The notes: generated from the sequence alone by a model not told the origin. DNA of 64,000 bases from Rahnella rivi (GCF_019049655.1 NZ_JAFMOX010000065.1:306997-370996), one strand, 5' to 3'. Positions 8,605 through 17,914 are shown, counted from the first letter of the stretch. Made by a program: numbers and translations.

Positions 8605-9633
8605 ATGCAAAGTCTCACAACCACCAGTTTACGAATTCGCGAAAATCAGCTGTGGATCCTCGATCAGCAGGCCCTGCCCCAGCGCGCTGACTGGCGTGAA
8701 TGTCGCAACGTCAGCGAGCTGGTGGATCACATCCGCACCCTGCGCGTGCGCGGTGCGCCACTGATTGGCTTGTCCGCCAGCCTGCTGCTGGCCTTGCTGG
8801 CCGAAGAGGGAATGTCTCAGGATGCCCTGCATGATTCACTGGAAACGCTGCGCGCCTCGCGCCCGACGGCGGTTAACCTGATGAACAATCTCGACCGCAT
8901 GAAAGCCGCATTGCATCAATCTGATTACGTGAAAGCGTTAGCGGAAGAAGCCCTGCGTCTGGTGGAAGAAGACCGGGCACTGTGCGACAGCATTGCGGAT
9001 CACGGTGCCGCGCTGGTCACGCCCGGCAGCCGCCTGCTGACGCATTGCAACACCGGCGGGCTGGCAACAGCGGGCGTCGGCACGGCGATTGGCGTTATCC
9101 GCCGCGCGCACGGGCTGGGCAATGTGCAACAGGTGTGGGTGGATGAAACCCGCCCGCTGTTACAGGGCGGGCGTCTGACGGCCTGGGAGCTCGGCGAACT
9201 GGGCATTCCTTACCAGCTGATTTGCGATTCAATGGCCGCCAGCCTGATGGCACAAAAACGCGTGGATGCCATCTGGGTCGGCGCTGACCGTATTGCCGCC
9301 AACGGCGATGTCGCCAATAAAATTGGCACTTACAGTCTGGCGGTGCTGGCGAAATACCACGGCATTCCGTTCTATGTCGCCGCGCCGCACACCACCCACG
9401 ATCCGCACTGTCCGAACGGTGCCGCGATCCCTATCGAGCAGCGCGCAGCGAGTGAAGTGACCGGCGTTTCCGGCAGTTTTGGGGCCGTGCAATGGGCACC
9501 GGATGACGCGCAGGTTTACAACCCGGCGTTTGATGTCACTCCGGCTGAACTGATCAGCGGATGGGTGCTGGATGTCGGTGTGGTGACGCCGGTTCAGGTG
9601 CGGGATGGGATATTGACTCAGGCGCTGAAGTAG
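8605..9633 (+). CDS. mtnA: MtnA, methylthioribose-1-phosphate isomerase
   Basis: The 342-residue protein belongs to the eIF2B-alpha-like aldose-ketose isomerase family. RVRGAPLIG is at about 47-55; the catalytic pair is visible as Cys148 (THCNTGGLATAG) and Asp228 (VGADRIAANGD). It converts 5-methylthioribose 1-phosphate to methylthioribulose 1-phosphate in methionine salvage. An AAGGA lies 11 nt before the ATG. It is transcribed away from mtnK under a shared MetJ operator. The next salvage enzymes (mtnDCB) are about 9.4 kb further on, separated by a sugar operon. Confidence 0.95.
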   Translation: MQSLTTTSLRIRENQLWILDQQALPQRADWRECRNVSELVDHIRTLRVRGAPLIGLSASLLLALLAEEGMSQDALHDSLETLRASRPTAVNLMNNLDRMKAALHQSDYVKALAEEALRLVEEDRALCDSIADHGAALVTPGSRLLTHCNTGGLATAGVGTAIGVIRRAHGLGNVQQVWVDETRPLLQGGRLTAWELGELGIPYQLICDSMAASLMAQKRVDAIWVGADRIAANGDVANKIGTYSLAVLAKYHGIPFYVAAPHTTHDPHCPNGAAIPIEQRAASEVTGVSGSFGAVQWAPDDAQVYNPAFDVTPAELISGWVLDVGVVTPVQVRDGILTQALK

Positions 9634-9647
9634 CAAGTGCTTGCTTT

Positions 9648-9673
9648 GCTCTTCCCCCGTCCAGGGGAAGAGC
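9648..9673. terminator. Inverted repeat between convergent mtnA and the ribokinase gene
   Basis: GCTCTTCCCC (9648-9657) pairs with GGGGAAGAGC (9664-9673) over a 6-nt loop. A smaller palindrome, AGCAAGTGCTTGCT, sits just before it. Neither side carries a long T-run, so intrinsic termination is likely but not certain. Confidence 0.5.
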
Positions 9674-9709
9674 ATGAAAAAACCCGCAACCGCCTGTCGC
9701 CGTGAAGTG

Positions 9710-10642
9710 TTAAACCACCGCCATCCCCATTCTTTCCCGTGCTTCCTCATACGTCGGCATCGATGCCGCCGCGCCTGCCCGTTCCACACAAACAGACGCA
9801 TAAGCAGAAGCAAATTGTGCCGCTTCGCGAAGGGTGACACCGGCGGCAAGCTGCGAAGCCAGCGCACCGTTAAAGGCGTCGCCTGCGCCGGTGGTATCAA
9901 CCGGGGTGGCCGGGCAGGCGCGGATAATCTGCGTGTCGCCGTTCACCGAAAGCAGCGCGCCCTGCGTGCCCAAGGTGATGATCAGCGCCTGTATGCCTTT
10001 GGCGTGCAGCGCGTGAGCGGCGCGTTCGGCGGAAGGAATATCGCAGACGTCGATGCCGGTGAGCAGCGTGCATTCCGTGGCGTTTGGCGTGAGTAAATCC
10101 ACCTGCGCCAGCAGATGGTCGGACACCGGCTGGAACGGCGCGGGGTTGAGGATAATGTAGGTGCCGTTGTCTTTCGCGATGCCGATCAGTTTTTCAATCG
10201 CAGGCAGATTGTTTTCGAGCTGAGTCAGCAGGATATCGGCGGCAGCCACCGCCGGGCGGCACTGTTCCACTTCTTCGTCGGTGACCGTCAGATTGGCGCC
10301 CGGATCGACCGCAATCATGTTTTCAGCATCGGCGCCGGCGACATAAATCAGTGCGTTGCCGGTCGGGCATTCGCTGGTGGAAAACAGCGTGACGGCGTCG
10401 AAACCGGCGCTGTCGAGGTGGCGGCGGGCAAACATGCCGAAATCATCGCGACCCACTTTGCCGATGTAATGCACCCGCGCACCGGCGCGCAGCGCGGCGA
10501 CCGCCTGGTTTGCGCCCTTGCCGCCCGCGCCCATCATGCTGTTGCGGGCAATCAGGGATTCGCCCGGTTTGGGGAAACGCGCCATGCCGGCGACGATATC
10601 GAGGTTGAAAGAACCAAATACGCATACCTTGCCTTTGTTCAT
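9710..10642 (-). CDS. PfkB-family sugar kinase, ribokinase-like
   Basis: The 310-residue protein is a ribokinase-type PfkB kinase: GSFNLDIVAGMARFPKPGES at the N-terminus, GGKGANQAVAA near residue 40, and the signature DTTGAGDAFNGA near 250 with the catalytic Asp. It phosphorylates a sugar hydroxyl with ATP, but the sugar is not defined. The ATG at 10642 is preceded by AGGAGAG and overlaps the stop of the ROK kinase gene by 4 nt (ATGA), so the two are translationally coupled. It is the last gene of the eight-gene sugar operon. Two kinases of different families in one operon suggest two phosphorylation steps or two substrates. Confidence 0.85.
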   Translation of the reverse strand: MNKGKVCVFGSFNLDIVAGMARFPKPGESLIARNSMMGAGGKGANQAVAALRAGARVHYIGKVGRDDFGMFARRHLDSAGFDAVTLFSTSECPTGNALIYVAGADAENMIAVDPGANLTVTDEEVEQCRPAVAAADILLTQLENNLPAIEKLIGIAKDNGTYIILNPAPFQPVSDHLLAQVDLLTPNATECTLLTGIDVCDIPSAERAAHALHAKGIQALIITLGTQGALLSVNGDTQIIRACPATPVDTTGAGDAFNGALASQLAAGVTLREAAQFASAYASVCVERAGAAASMPTYEEARERMGMAVV

Positions 10643-11583
10643 GCCTCTCTCCTGAAGGAAAATGTTCCGGCGGCCAGAGCTGGCTGCGACGGAAAAACGC
10701 GCTGTGCGGCTAAACACGCGCCACGGCAGCCCGTCTCGTCGGTCACGGCGCTGAAATGAATCGTGAGATCGTTGGCCGGATACGGACTGCGTAAATGGCT
10801 GCGTAACTGCCGTTCGAGTTCGGCCAGCGGGAAGTTCTCCATCGCCAGCACGCCGCCGCCCAGCACTAAATAACCGGGATCCAGAATGTTCATTTCGCTG
10901 GCGACAGTGCGCGCCAGCCGTGCCACAAATTCGGTTAAATCCACATGCCCGGCGTGACGTACAAACAGCTCGGCGAACGGCGTCTGTGGCGCGTGTTGCC
11001 GCGCCCAGCCGGTCAGCCAGTTACCGGAAGTGAGCGTCTCGACGCAGCCGGTTTTACCGCAAGGGCAGAGTAGCGGATTCCCCGCCAGCGGAATGTGCCC
11101 CAGCTCCCCGGCACCGCCGTGCGCGCCGTGGTAAAAATCCCCGTTGATCCACAAACTGTTGCCAAGACCCGTGCCGAGATACAGCCCGACGGCGACATCC
11201 GGCAGCGCGCCGTGCTGCGTTAAATCCCACCACATCAGATGGTTAACGTCTTTGTCCATCGCCACCGGCAGATGCAAACGTTGTGAGAGCAGCGCCGCCA
11301 CCGGCTGGTTATCCAGCGCGGAAACAAACGGCAGCGACAGTACGGTCTGGCGGTCGCGGGACAATACCCCCGGCAGCCCGAGCATCACCTGCGCCACCTG
11401 ATGATGCGGATCCTGTTCCTGCAAATACGCCGTGATCAGGTTTTCCAGCCCCTGTAACGGGTCAGTCTGCCCCGCCCAGCGTTGGGTCGGGGTTTTGTGG
11501 TAGCCGCGAAAATTTTGCTGGCTGTCCATCAGCATTAAACGGGTATTGGTGCCCCCGACATCCACTCCAAGAAAGTGCGGCAT
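10639..11583 (-). CDS. ROK-family sugar kinase, AlsK-like
   Basis: At 314 residues it has the ROK order: GVDVGGTNTRLML phosphate loop (about 6-18), GAHGGAGELGHIPL (about 148-161) and the zinc site CPCGKTGCVE just after. It resembles E. coli allose kinase AlsK in YLGTG-LGN and GHIPL regions and in its position next to an AlsE-type epimerase. Expected reaction: ATP-dependent 6-phosphorylation of an imported aldo- or ketohexose. Whether the substrate is allose, allulose or another rare sugar cannot be told from sequence. It is coupled to the downstream PfkB kinase by a 4-nt overlap. Confidence 0.8.
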   Translation of the reverse strand: MPHFLGVDVGGTNTRLMLMDSQQNFRGYHKTPTQRWAGQTDPLQGLENLITAYLQEQDPHHQVAQVMLGLPGVLSRDRQTVLSLPFVSALDNQPVAALLSQRLHLPVAMDKDVNHLMWWDLTQHGALPDVAVGLYLGTGLGNSLWINGDFYHGAHGGAGELGHIPLAGNPLLCPCGKTGCVETLTSGNWLTGWARQHAPQTPFAELFVRHAGHVDLTEFVARLARTVASEMNILDPGYLVLGGGVLAMENFPLAELERQLRSHLRSPYPANDLTIHFSAVTDETGCRGACLAAQRVFPSQPALAAGTFSFRREA

Positions 11584-11598
11584 ACGGCTCTCCTGCCC

Positions 11599-12279
11599 TC
11601 AGGCTGCGTGACGCGCCTGACGCATCTGATCGAGCATTTTGTCCCAGGCAACATCCAGATCGCTGTCCAGCGTGAACAGGCCGGAACTGCCGACGATCAG
11701 CACTTCCGCGCCCGCGCTCATCAGATCCTGATAGGTGCGAAGATTGCAGGAACCGTCGATTTCGATCAGATAGCGGTAACCTTTTTGCTGTTTGAGATCG
11801 CGCAACTGGGCGATTTTTCCAAGCATTTCAGGGATGAACGGCTGACCGGCATAGCCCGGATCCACGGTCATCACGGTGATTTTATCCAGCAGATGAATGT
11901 AGTGCTGGATGTACTCCACCGGCGTCGCGGGGTTGAGCACCACGCCGACTTTTTTCCCCAGCGAGCGGATCTGATTGATGATGCGGAACGCGTCGCGGTT
12001 AATGGTTTCGGCGTGCGGGCAGATAAAATCGGCACCGGCAAGGGCAATCGGCTCGATAAAGTCAGCCGGGTTTTCCACCATCATATGCACGTCCAGAACC
12101 AGCGGCGTGTGCGGGCGGATCTGCTCGATAAAAAACGGCGACAGCGTGATATTTTTGACGTAATGGCCGTCCATGATGTCGATGTGCAGCATGTCGGCAC
12201 GACGGTTCAGCACTTCGAGTTGCTGTTTGATGTCGATCAGGCTCATGCACATCAGCGACGGAGAAATTTTGTATTCCAT
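11599..12279 (-). CDS. AlsE-like D-allulose-6-phosphate 3-epimerase
   Basis: The 226-residue TIM-barrel protein resembles E. coli AlsE more than ribulose-phosphate epimerase: KISPSLMCM at the start, HIDIMDGHYVKNITLSPFF (about 33-51), DVHMMVENP, MTVDPGYAGQPFIPEML and EIDGSCN. The metal-binding His and Asp residues of the Rpe superfamily are in these motifs. It should interconvert a ketohexose 6-phosphate and fructose 6-phosphate by epimerising C3, feeding glycolysis. AGGA lies 7 nt before the ATG. It sits 15 nt upstream of the ROK kinase and downstream of the importer genes. Confidence 0.85.
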   Translation of the reverse strand: MEYKISPSLMCMSLIDIKQQLEVLNRRADMLHIDIMDGHYVKNITLSPFFIEQIRPHTPLVLDVHMMVENPADFIEPIALAGADFICPHAETINRDAFRIINQIRSLGKKVGVVLNPATPVEYIQHYIHLLDKITVMTVDPGYAGQPFIPEMLGKIAQLRDLKQQKGYRYLIEIDGSCNLRTYQDLMSAGAEVLIVGSSGLFTLDSDLDVAWDKMLDQMRQARHAA

Positions 12280-12317
12280 GATGTTTTCCTAAGTCAGAGG
12301 CAATGTTAAAAGAGTGT

Positions 12318-13403
12318 TTAAGGTTGAGCCGCCCGCGCTTTGGCAGCGCTCATTCGCCCTGCCCTTTTTTGCAGAAAACGGCTGCGGAAGAATTTCAGCG
12401 CCAGCACCACAATCAGCACCGCGCCCCACATCGCCAGGCTGAAATGCGGGCTGACGTTCATCAGATTCAGGCCGGTGGAAATCACCTGCAGGACAATCAG
12501 CGAGAGCACCACGCCCGCCACTTTGCCGAAACCGCCATTGGGATCCGTGCCGCCAAGAATGATGGCGAGCACCGTCAGCAACAGATAGGAATCGCCGTAG
12601 CCCATGCGCGCCGAGTTGAAGCGCGCCATCATGATCAGCCCGGCAATCACGCATAACATGCTGGAAATCACGTAGATGGCGATCAGCACGCGGTGGGTAT
12701 TTACGCCGCTGAAATGGGTGGCGTTGATGTTGCTGCCGCTCATGTAGATGTACTTACCGAGGCGGGTGCGTTCTAAAAACACCGCGACGAAGGCCGCCGT
12801 CAGCAGGAAGATAATCAGCGGCACCGGCACGCCGAGCAGGGTTTCCGCGCCGATAAAGCGCACGATATCCGGCATGCCGCTAATCGCCGCACCGCGTGAA
12901 AGGTAGATGCCGACGCCGTTCACCATGGTCATGGTCGCCAGCGTCACCAGAATCGGATGTGCGCCGACATAGGCCACCAGCGCGCCGGTCAGCATGCCAA
13001 TCACCAGCGCCAGAATCATTGCGCCGACCAGCGCCAGCGTCAGCCACACCGCCTGCATCGCCATGCTGGCATCCGGCGGCAGCCAGGTGAGAAACACCCA
13101 CGCCATCAGCAGGCTGGTCAGGTTCGCGGTGGCGATAATGCACAGGTTCAGGCCGCCGCTGAGGATCGGGATAAACATCGCCAGCGTCAGTAAACCGAGT
13201 TCCGGCAACTGGAAGGCGACGCTCATAAAGGTGGCGTCACTGAAGAAGCGCCCCGGCATCGCCAGGCTGAAACCGATGATCACCACCAGCAATAACAGCG
13301 ATAACCCGAGCGTAGTGTTGTCGACTTTCAGCTTGCCGATTTTCAGGCGAGGCCGCGCATCGGGCTTCGCTTTAAGACTCACATTTCTGCTTTTTGCGAA
13401 CAT
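12318..13403 (-). CDS. Sugar ABC transporter permease (ribose/AI-2-type), second subunit
   Basis: The 361-residue integral membrane protein has about nine or ten hydrophobic helices and the ribose-class permease features, for example GGLNLCIIATANLTSL, ALVAYVGAHPILVTLATMTM and LGGTDPNGGFGKVAGVVLS near the C-terminus. It follows the first permease gene by 11 nt. Paired permeases (heterodimer) are typical of the LsrCD and RhaPQ type importers rather than of RbsC, which is a homodimer. The N-terminal 25 residues are basic and cytoplasmic. Confidence 0.85.
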   Translation of the reverse strand: MFAKSRNVSLKAKPDARPRLKIGKLKVDNTTLGLSLLLLVVIIGFSLAMPGRFFSDATFMSVAFQLPELGLLTLAMFIPILSGGLNLCIIATANLTSLLMAWVFLTWLPPDASMAMQAVWLTLALVGAMILALVIGMLTGALVAYVGAHPILVTLATMTMVNGVGIYLSRGAAISGMPDIVRFIGAETLLGVPVPLIIFLLTAAFVAVFLERTRLGKYIYMSGSNINATHFSGVNTHRVLIAIYVISSMLCVIAGLIMMARFNSARMGYGDSYLLLTVLAIILGGTDPNGGFGKVAGVVLSLIVLQVISTGLNLMNVSPHFSLAMWGAVLIVVLALKFFRSRFLQKRAGRMSAAKARAAQP

Positions 13404-13414
13404 AGCGATTTTCC

Positions 13415-14404
13415 TCAGGCGAAGCCGACTTCGGTTTCTTTGCGTTTCTTATAATGGGTGACGGTGATGGCTGCGACGATCACCACGCCGATGACGATAT
13501 TCATGAAGTAACTCGACACACCGATCAGGTTGAGGCCGTTTTTCAGCACGCCAATCAGGAACACGCCCATCAGGGTGCCGACCACGCTGCCTTTGCCGCC
13601 GTTGAGGCTGGCACCGCCGAGTACCGCCGCGGCCAGCACATCCAGCTCGCCGCCGACCAGCGCATTCGGTACCACTTCACCGACGCGATACACCTGCACC
13701 AGCCCGCCAATCGCCGCCATCGCGCCGAGATAACCGTAAGCAAACAGATGCAATAATCCGACGCGGATACCGATACGGCGCGCAGATTCCTGATCACCGC
13801 CGACCGCAAACAGCTGGCGTCCGAGATGGGTTTTGTTGAGCAGGACCCAGCTCAGCCCGGCCACTGCCAGCATCACCAGTACCGGCAAACCAATCTGATA
13901 ATGCTGCTCGCCGACGCTGAACGGCAGCACGCGGATCGGCGTGGTCAGCCAGTCCGGCAGGTCGTACAGGCTGGTGCCGTTGGTCAGCCACATCAGCATG
14001 CCAAACAGCAGCGACTGCATACTGATGGTGACGATGATCGACACAATGCGCAGGCAGTAGATCAGAATGGCGTTGATCATCCCGAGCACCGTGCCGATGG
14101 CGACCGCCAGTAAAATGCTGCCGGTCGGGCTGCTCAGGCCGTAGTGGATCGCAAGCGTAGCGATGGTGTACTGCACGACCGACGCCACGGCGGCGAACGA
14201 AATATCAATGCCGCCGGTGACCAGCACCACAAACAGGCCGAGGGCGAAAATGCCGCTGACGGCGTAGCTTTCGGTCAGATCCAGCAGGTTCTGCAAGGTC
14301 AAAAACTGGCTGGTGAGTAAGGAAAAGGTGACGATAACCACCAGCAAAACCCAGGCTAAATAACCTTCGTTGCTGGACGGGCGTAACCGGCTGAGCTTAA
14401 GCAT
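13415..14404 (-). CDS. Sugar ABC transporter permease (ribose/AI-2-type), first subunit
   Basis: A 329-residue membrane protein with LVTGGIDISFAAVASV (about 70-85) and GGASLNGGKGSVVGTLMG (about 255-272), the marks of the ribose-class permease family. The ATG at 14404 (MLKLSRLRPS) is preferred: it overlaps the end of the ATPase gene by 8 nt. The longer open frame upstream would lie wholly inside the ATPase gene. Together with the following permease it should form the membrane channel of the importer. Confidence 0.85.
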   Translation of the reverse strand: MLKLSRLRPSSNEGYLAWVLLVVIVTFSLLTSQFLTLQNLLDLTESYAVSGIFALGLFVVLVTGGIDISFAAVASVVQYTIATLAIHYGLSSPTGSILLAVAIGTVLGMINAILIYCLRIVSIIVTISMQSLLFGMLMWLTNGTSLYDLPDWLTTPIRVLPFSVGEQHYQIGLPVLVMLAVAGLSWVLLNKTHLGRQLFAVGGDQESARRIGIRVGLLHLFAYGYLGAMAAIGGLVQVYRVGEVVPNALVGGELDVLAAAVLGGASLNGGKGSVVGTLMGVFLIGVLKNGLNLIGVSSYFMNIVIGVVIVAAITVTHYKKRKETEVGFA

Positions 14405-15929
14405 TGACCGCCTCCGCAAGTTGTTGCTGGGTGATCGCGCCCGGCAGATATTCGCCAACCACCGTGCCTTCACTGAAATGCAGCACGCGGTCGCAGTTGA
14501 AATAGACTTCCGGCACTTCGTCGGAAATCAGCAGGATGGAAATTCCCTCTTCTGCCAGCTGGTGGATCAGCTGGTAAATGCTGGCTTTTGCGCCGACATC
14601 GACGCCGACCGTTGGCGAATCGAGGATCAGGATTTTCGGCTGCGTCAGCACCCATTTCGCGAGCACGATCTTTTGCTGATTGCCGCCGGAAAGCGTGGAG
14701 ATCGCCTGATCAGGGTTAGCGACTTTGACGCCGAGTTTTTCGATCCACTGCTGGATGATCTTGTTCTTGCGGTATTCGTCGATCAGATGAAAACGGCTGC
14801 GCAGCTGATCCATGATCGCCAGCACGGTGTTGTCGCCGACGGATTGTTGCTGGATCAGACCGAGCGTCAGGCGATCTTCCGAGACATAGCCGACGCCAGC
14901 TTTGATCGCGTCTTCATGGCTGCGAAAACGTACCGGTTTGCTGTCGAGGTAGATTTTGCCGCTGTCCGGTTTGGTCATGCCAAACAGGCTGAGCGCCAGT
15001 TCGGTACGGCCCGAACCGAGCAGGCCACACAGGCCGAGCACTTCTCCGGCGTGCAGTTTGAAACTGACGTCGTGATACTGGCCCGCGCGGCTGAGTTTGT
15101 CGGCTTCCAGCATGATGCGTTCGTCATTCATGTTGGCGGCTTTCAGGCGGTAATCGAGTTTCAGGCCGGTCATCAGTTCGGTCAGGCGTTCGCTGCTGAC
15201 TTCGGACGCGGGGAAGGTGCCGACTTTTTTGCCGTCGCGGATCACCGTCACGCTGTCGGAAATCTCCAGCACTTCATCGAGGCGATGGCTGACGAACACC
15301 ACGCTGATGCCTTTGCTTTTCAGGTAATGCACGGTGCGCAGCAGCTGATTCACTTCGGTGCGGGTCAGCGAGGCGGTCGGTTCATCCATAATCACCAAAC
15401 GCGCATCGGCCACCAGCGCGCGGCAAATCGCCACCTGCTGACGCTGGGCAATCGGCAACGCCGAGACTTTACTGTCAAGATCCAGCGTGTAATTCAGCTC
15501 AGTCAGAATGCGCTGTGCGGTTTCCCGCAGGCGGGACGGACGGTACCAGCCCATCAGCCCCTGTAAGTTGTGGTCAAAGGCGATGTTCTCGAACACGCTG
15601 AGATTGGGGAATAAAGACAGATCCTGATAAATCACCTGCACGCCAAACTGCCGTGCCTGATCCGGTGACAGTTTGCTGAAACGCTGGCTGCCCTGCGAGG
15701 CCGAGGTGAGCGTGATCTGGCAACCGTTGTCCGGCTGGTAAACCCCCGAGATCACTTTGATCAACGTACTTTTCCCGCAGCCGTTGGTGCCCGCCAGGCA
15801 GTGAACTTCGCCCTGCATCAGCCGCAGGGAAATGTCGTTGAGCGCACGCTGTCCGCCAAAGGTTACCGACAGATTTTGCACATCAATCAGCGGCGCGTGG
15901 TCTGTTTGAATGATCTCGGAGATTGCCAT
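14397..15929 (-). CDS. Sugar ABC transporter ATP-binding protein, two ATPase domains
   Basis: The 510-residue protein has the tandem ATPase layout of the ribose/galactose importer class. The N-terminal domain carries a full Walker A (GTNGCGKST, about 48-56) and Walker B (LVIMDEPTAS). The C-terminal domain has the usual degenerate P-loop GLLGSGRTE and LSGGNQQK signature. It energises uptake at the inner face of the membrane. It starts 2 nt after the binding-protein stop and overlaps the first permease gene, so all are one transcript. Confidence 0.93.
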   Translation of the reverse strand: MAISEIIQTDHAPLIDVQNLSVTFGGQRALNDISLRLMQGEVHCLAGTNGCGKSTLIKVISGVYQPDNGCQITLTSASQGSQRFSKLSPDQARQFGVQVIYQDLSLFPNLSVFENIAFDHNLQGLMGWYRPSRLRETAQRILTELNYTLDLDSKVSALPIAQRQQVAICRALVADARLVIMDEPTASLTRTEVNQLLRTVHYLKSKGISVVFVSHRLDEVLEISDSVTVIRDGKKVGTFPASEVSSERLTELMTGLKLDYRLKAANMNDERIMLEADKLSRAGQYHDVSFKLHAGEVLGLCGLLGSGRTELALSLFGMTKPDSGKIYLDSKPVRFRSHEDAIKAGVGYVSEDRLTLGLIQQQSVGDNTVLAIMDQLRSRFHLIDEYRKNKIIQQWIEKLGVKVANPDQAISTLSGGNQQKIVLAKWVLTQPKILILDSPTVGVDVGAKASIYQLIHQLAEEGISILLISDEVPEVYFNCDRVLHFSEGTVVGEYLPGAITQQQLAEAVNA

Positions 15930-15931
15930 GA

Positions 15932-16918
15932 TTACAGCCCCATTTTGACCAGTTTCGGCAGGTTGGCTTTGTCCAGGCTTTCGGTTTCGTTGCCCAGAAT
16001 GGTGCGCGTTGCCTCGTCGACTTTCACTTTGCCCATGCCTTCAATGGTCATGCCGTCAGTGATTTTTTCGCCTTTTTCCAGTTTCTCGGCGATGCGCACG
16101 AAGACTTCACCGGCGACCATCGGGTTCCAGATAAAGCCGCCCTTAATCGCGCCGGCTTTCACCAGACTTGCGCCCTGACCCGGACTGAATGGCCCGAACA
16201 CGCAGATGTCGTCCGTTTTGCCACGGTTAAGCACCGCGCGGCCTGCGCCAATCGGGCCTTGTGAGCCGATCGCCAGAATGCCTTTCAGGTTGGCGTCTTT
16301 GGACATCAGATCGTTGGTGGTGCGGATGCTGTCATCGAGCGATTCACCGACGCCGAATTTGTCACCGACCAGATGCATATCCGGATAGTGTTCTTTCTGG
16401 TAATTGATGGCGGCATCGGCCCATTTCTGATGCAGCGGCACGGTCAGACTGCCGACATATACCGCGTAATCGCCCTTCTCTTTCATGCACTGCGCCAGCG
16501 CGACCATGTGAGTAATGCCGTGCTGCGTGGCATCGACCATTTCGAAATCCCAGTCGGCGTATTTCTGATCCGGCGATTCATGCACGATGACTTTGATCCC
16601 GGCGTCGTGGGCGCGTTTCAGCACCGGCTCCAGCACGCGGGCGTCGTTCGGCACCACGCCGATCACATCCACTTTCTGCGCGATCAGATCTTCAATCGCA
16701 CGCACCTGCAATGCCGGATCCGCACTGGTCGGCCCGACCTGCCACGCGTCGATCCCGCGTTTGGCCGCTTCGCTTTTGATCCCGGCTTCCATTGCGTTGA
16801 ACCAGGCGTTACCGCCCACTTTCACCACCACACCCATGCGGATTTTGTCGGCGGCGTGCGCAGACAGGGACAACATGGCTGTGGCGAACAGGCAGGCAAG
16901 AACGGATTTCTTGATCAT
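15932..16918 (-). CDS. Periplasmic sugar-binding protein, LsrB-like family
   Basis: The 328-residue protein has a signal peptide (about 1-22, ending AHA). Its body resembles LsrB (AI-2-binding) rather than E. coli AlsB or RbsB: KWADAAINYQKEHYPDMHLV, the QVRAIEDLI segment and the C-terminal GEKITDGMTIEGMGKVKV follow LsrB spacing. This binding-protein class also includes rhamnose and other deoxy or branched sugar receptors. Because the operon has an epimerase and kinases but no LsrF, LsrG or LsrK, AI-2 is unlikely as ligand. It starts 2 nt after the DeoR stop codon. Confidence 0.82.
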   Translation of the reverse strand: MIKKSVLACLFATAMLSLSAHAADKIRMGVVVKVGGNAWFNAMEAGIKSEAAKRGIDAWQVGPTSADPALQVRAIEDLIAQKVDVIGVVPNDARVLEPVLKRAHDAGIKVIVHESPDQKYADWDFEMVDATQHGITHMVALAQCMKEKGDYAVYVGSLTVPLHQKWADAAINYQKEHYPDMHLVGDKFGVGESLDDSIRTTNDLMSKDANLKGILAIGSQGPIGAGRAVLNRGKTDDICVFGPFSPGQGASLVKAGAIKGGFIWNPMVAGEVFVRIAEKLEKGEKITDGMTIEGMGKVKVDEATRTILGNETESLDKANLPKLVKMGL

Positions 16919-16920
16919 GT

Positions 16921-17793
16921 TTACTCTCCTGGTAGGTCAGTTATGTGCCGCAGCTGACGCGCCGTTGCGGCTGTTTTAGTTTTTTTCTGTAGGGGTGACG
17001 GAGAAACTTCAATCACGTTAACGTTGCTCCAGGCCAGTTCCTGGCGGAATTCTTCATCCTCCAGATGGTCTGTTATCAGTGTGTCGATTTCCCGGTAGTG
17101 GCAGATCCGCGCAAAAGAGCGGCGGCCGAATTTGCTGGCGTCAGCCAGCAAAATTTTGTGCTCGGAGGACAACAGCATTTGCTGTTTCAGCCGAGCGTGA
17201 TGCTCGTTACTTTCACGGATCCCGCCTTCGTGGCTGATGCCGTGACAGGAGAAAAACAGCTTGTTGATGACGAACTCTTTCAGCATTTGCTCGGCCAGCA
17301 CGCCGACGAAATCTTCATACTTCGCCGAATATTCGCCACCCAGCCCGATCACCCGCACATTGGCTTTCACCGCCAGCGTCTGAATGATGTGTACCGAGTT
17401 GGTCAGCACCACCAGCTGAATGTCGGGCAACTGGCGGGCCAGAAACCAGCTGCTGGAACTGCTGTCGAGCAGCAGACAATCGCCGGGATTGATCAGCTGT
17501 AACGCCCGTTTGGCGATGCGCGTTTTGCTGTCCGGTGACTGATTACTGCGGTCCCGAAAGGATTCGCCCTGCTCGATCTGCGAAGGCACATAGGTTTTTT
17601 CGCCCGCCGAATGCTCCATAAACACCGCGCCGCCGTGGCTGCGTAACAACACGCCGCGCTTTTCCAGCAGCGCCAGATCCCGCCGCGCCGTTTCCAGCGA
17701 GATGCGGCATAACTGCGCCACTTCCTGCACCAGAATGCGTCCGCGCTGGCTGAGAATTTCGGTGATATAACGATGTCGCTCTACTGGCAGCAT
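16921..17793 (-). CDS. DeoR-family transcriptional regulator of the sugar operon
   Basis: A 290-residue DeoR-type repressor: winged helix at about 5-58 (RHRYITEILSQRGRILVQEV, ISLETARRDLALLEKRG, then LRSHGGAVF) and a DeoRC phosphosugar sensor domain (LLLDSSSSSWFLARQL, FFSCHGISHEGGI). Such proteins usually sense a phosphorylated intermediate of their own pathway. The ATG at 17793 (MLPVERHRYI) has AGAGGA 8 nt before it; a frame extending 27 nt upstream lacks support. It is the first gene of the operon and so probably autoregulated. The binding-protein gene follows after 2 nt. Confidence 0.9.
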   Translation of the reverse strand: MLPVERHRYITEILSQRGRILVQEVAQLCRISLETARRDLALLEKRGVLLRSHGGAVFMEHSAGEKTYVPSQIEQGESFRDRSNQSPDSKTRIAKRALQLINPGDCLLLDSSSSSWFLARQLPDIQLVVLTNSVHIIQTLAVKANVRVIGLGGEYSAKYEDFVGVLAEQMLKEFVINKLFFSCHGISHEGGIRESNEHHARLKQQMLLSSEHKILLADASKFGRRSFARICHYREIDTLITDHLEDEEFRQELAWSNVNVIEVSPSPLQKKTKTAATARQLRHITDLPGE

Positions 17794-17898
17794 GTGGTGA
17801 TTCCTCTTTCCCGATGTCAAATAGGATACGCAGCCGGATGCTCACGGAATGCGCAGTGCCTCAAAGGCGACCGTGCGCATTTTTTGCCACAATCGTCT

Positions 17899-17914
17899 TG
17901 TGATAGTTGTCACG
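17899..17914 (-). promoter_or_regulatory. CRP-binding site of the sugar operon
   Basis: TGTGATAGTTGTCACG matches TGTGA-N6-TCACA in 9 of 10 core positions. It lies about 106 nt upstream of the deoR start, a usual place for class I or II activation, and implies catabolite control of sugar uptake. Confidence 0.65.

Noticed and set aside
14397..16918. AI-2 (Lsr) import suggested by the LsrB-like binding protein and paired permeases.
   Set aside because: No lsrK, lsrR, lsrF or lsrG homologue is present; the neighbours are an epimerase, sugar kinases and a DeoR regulator.
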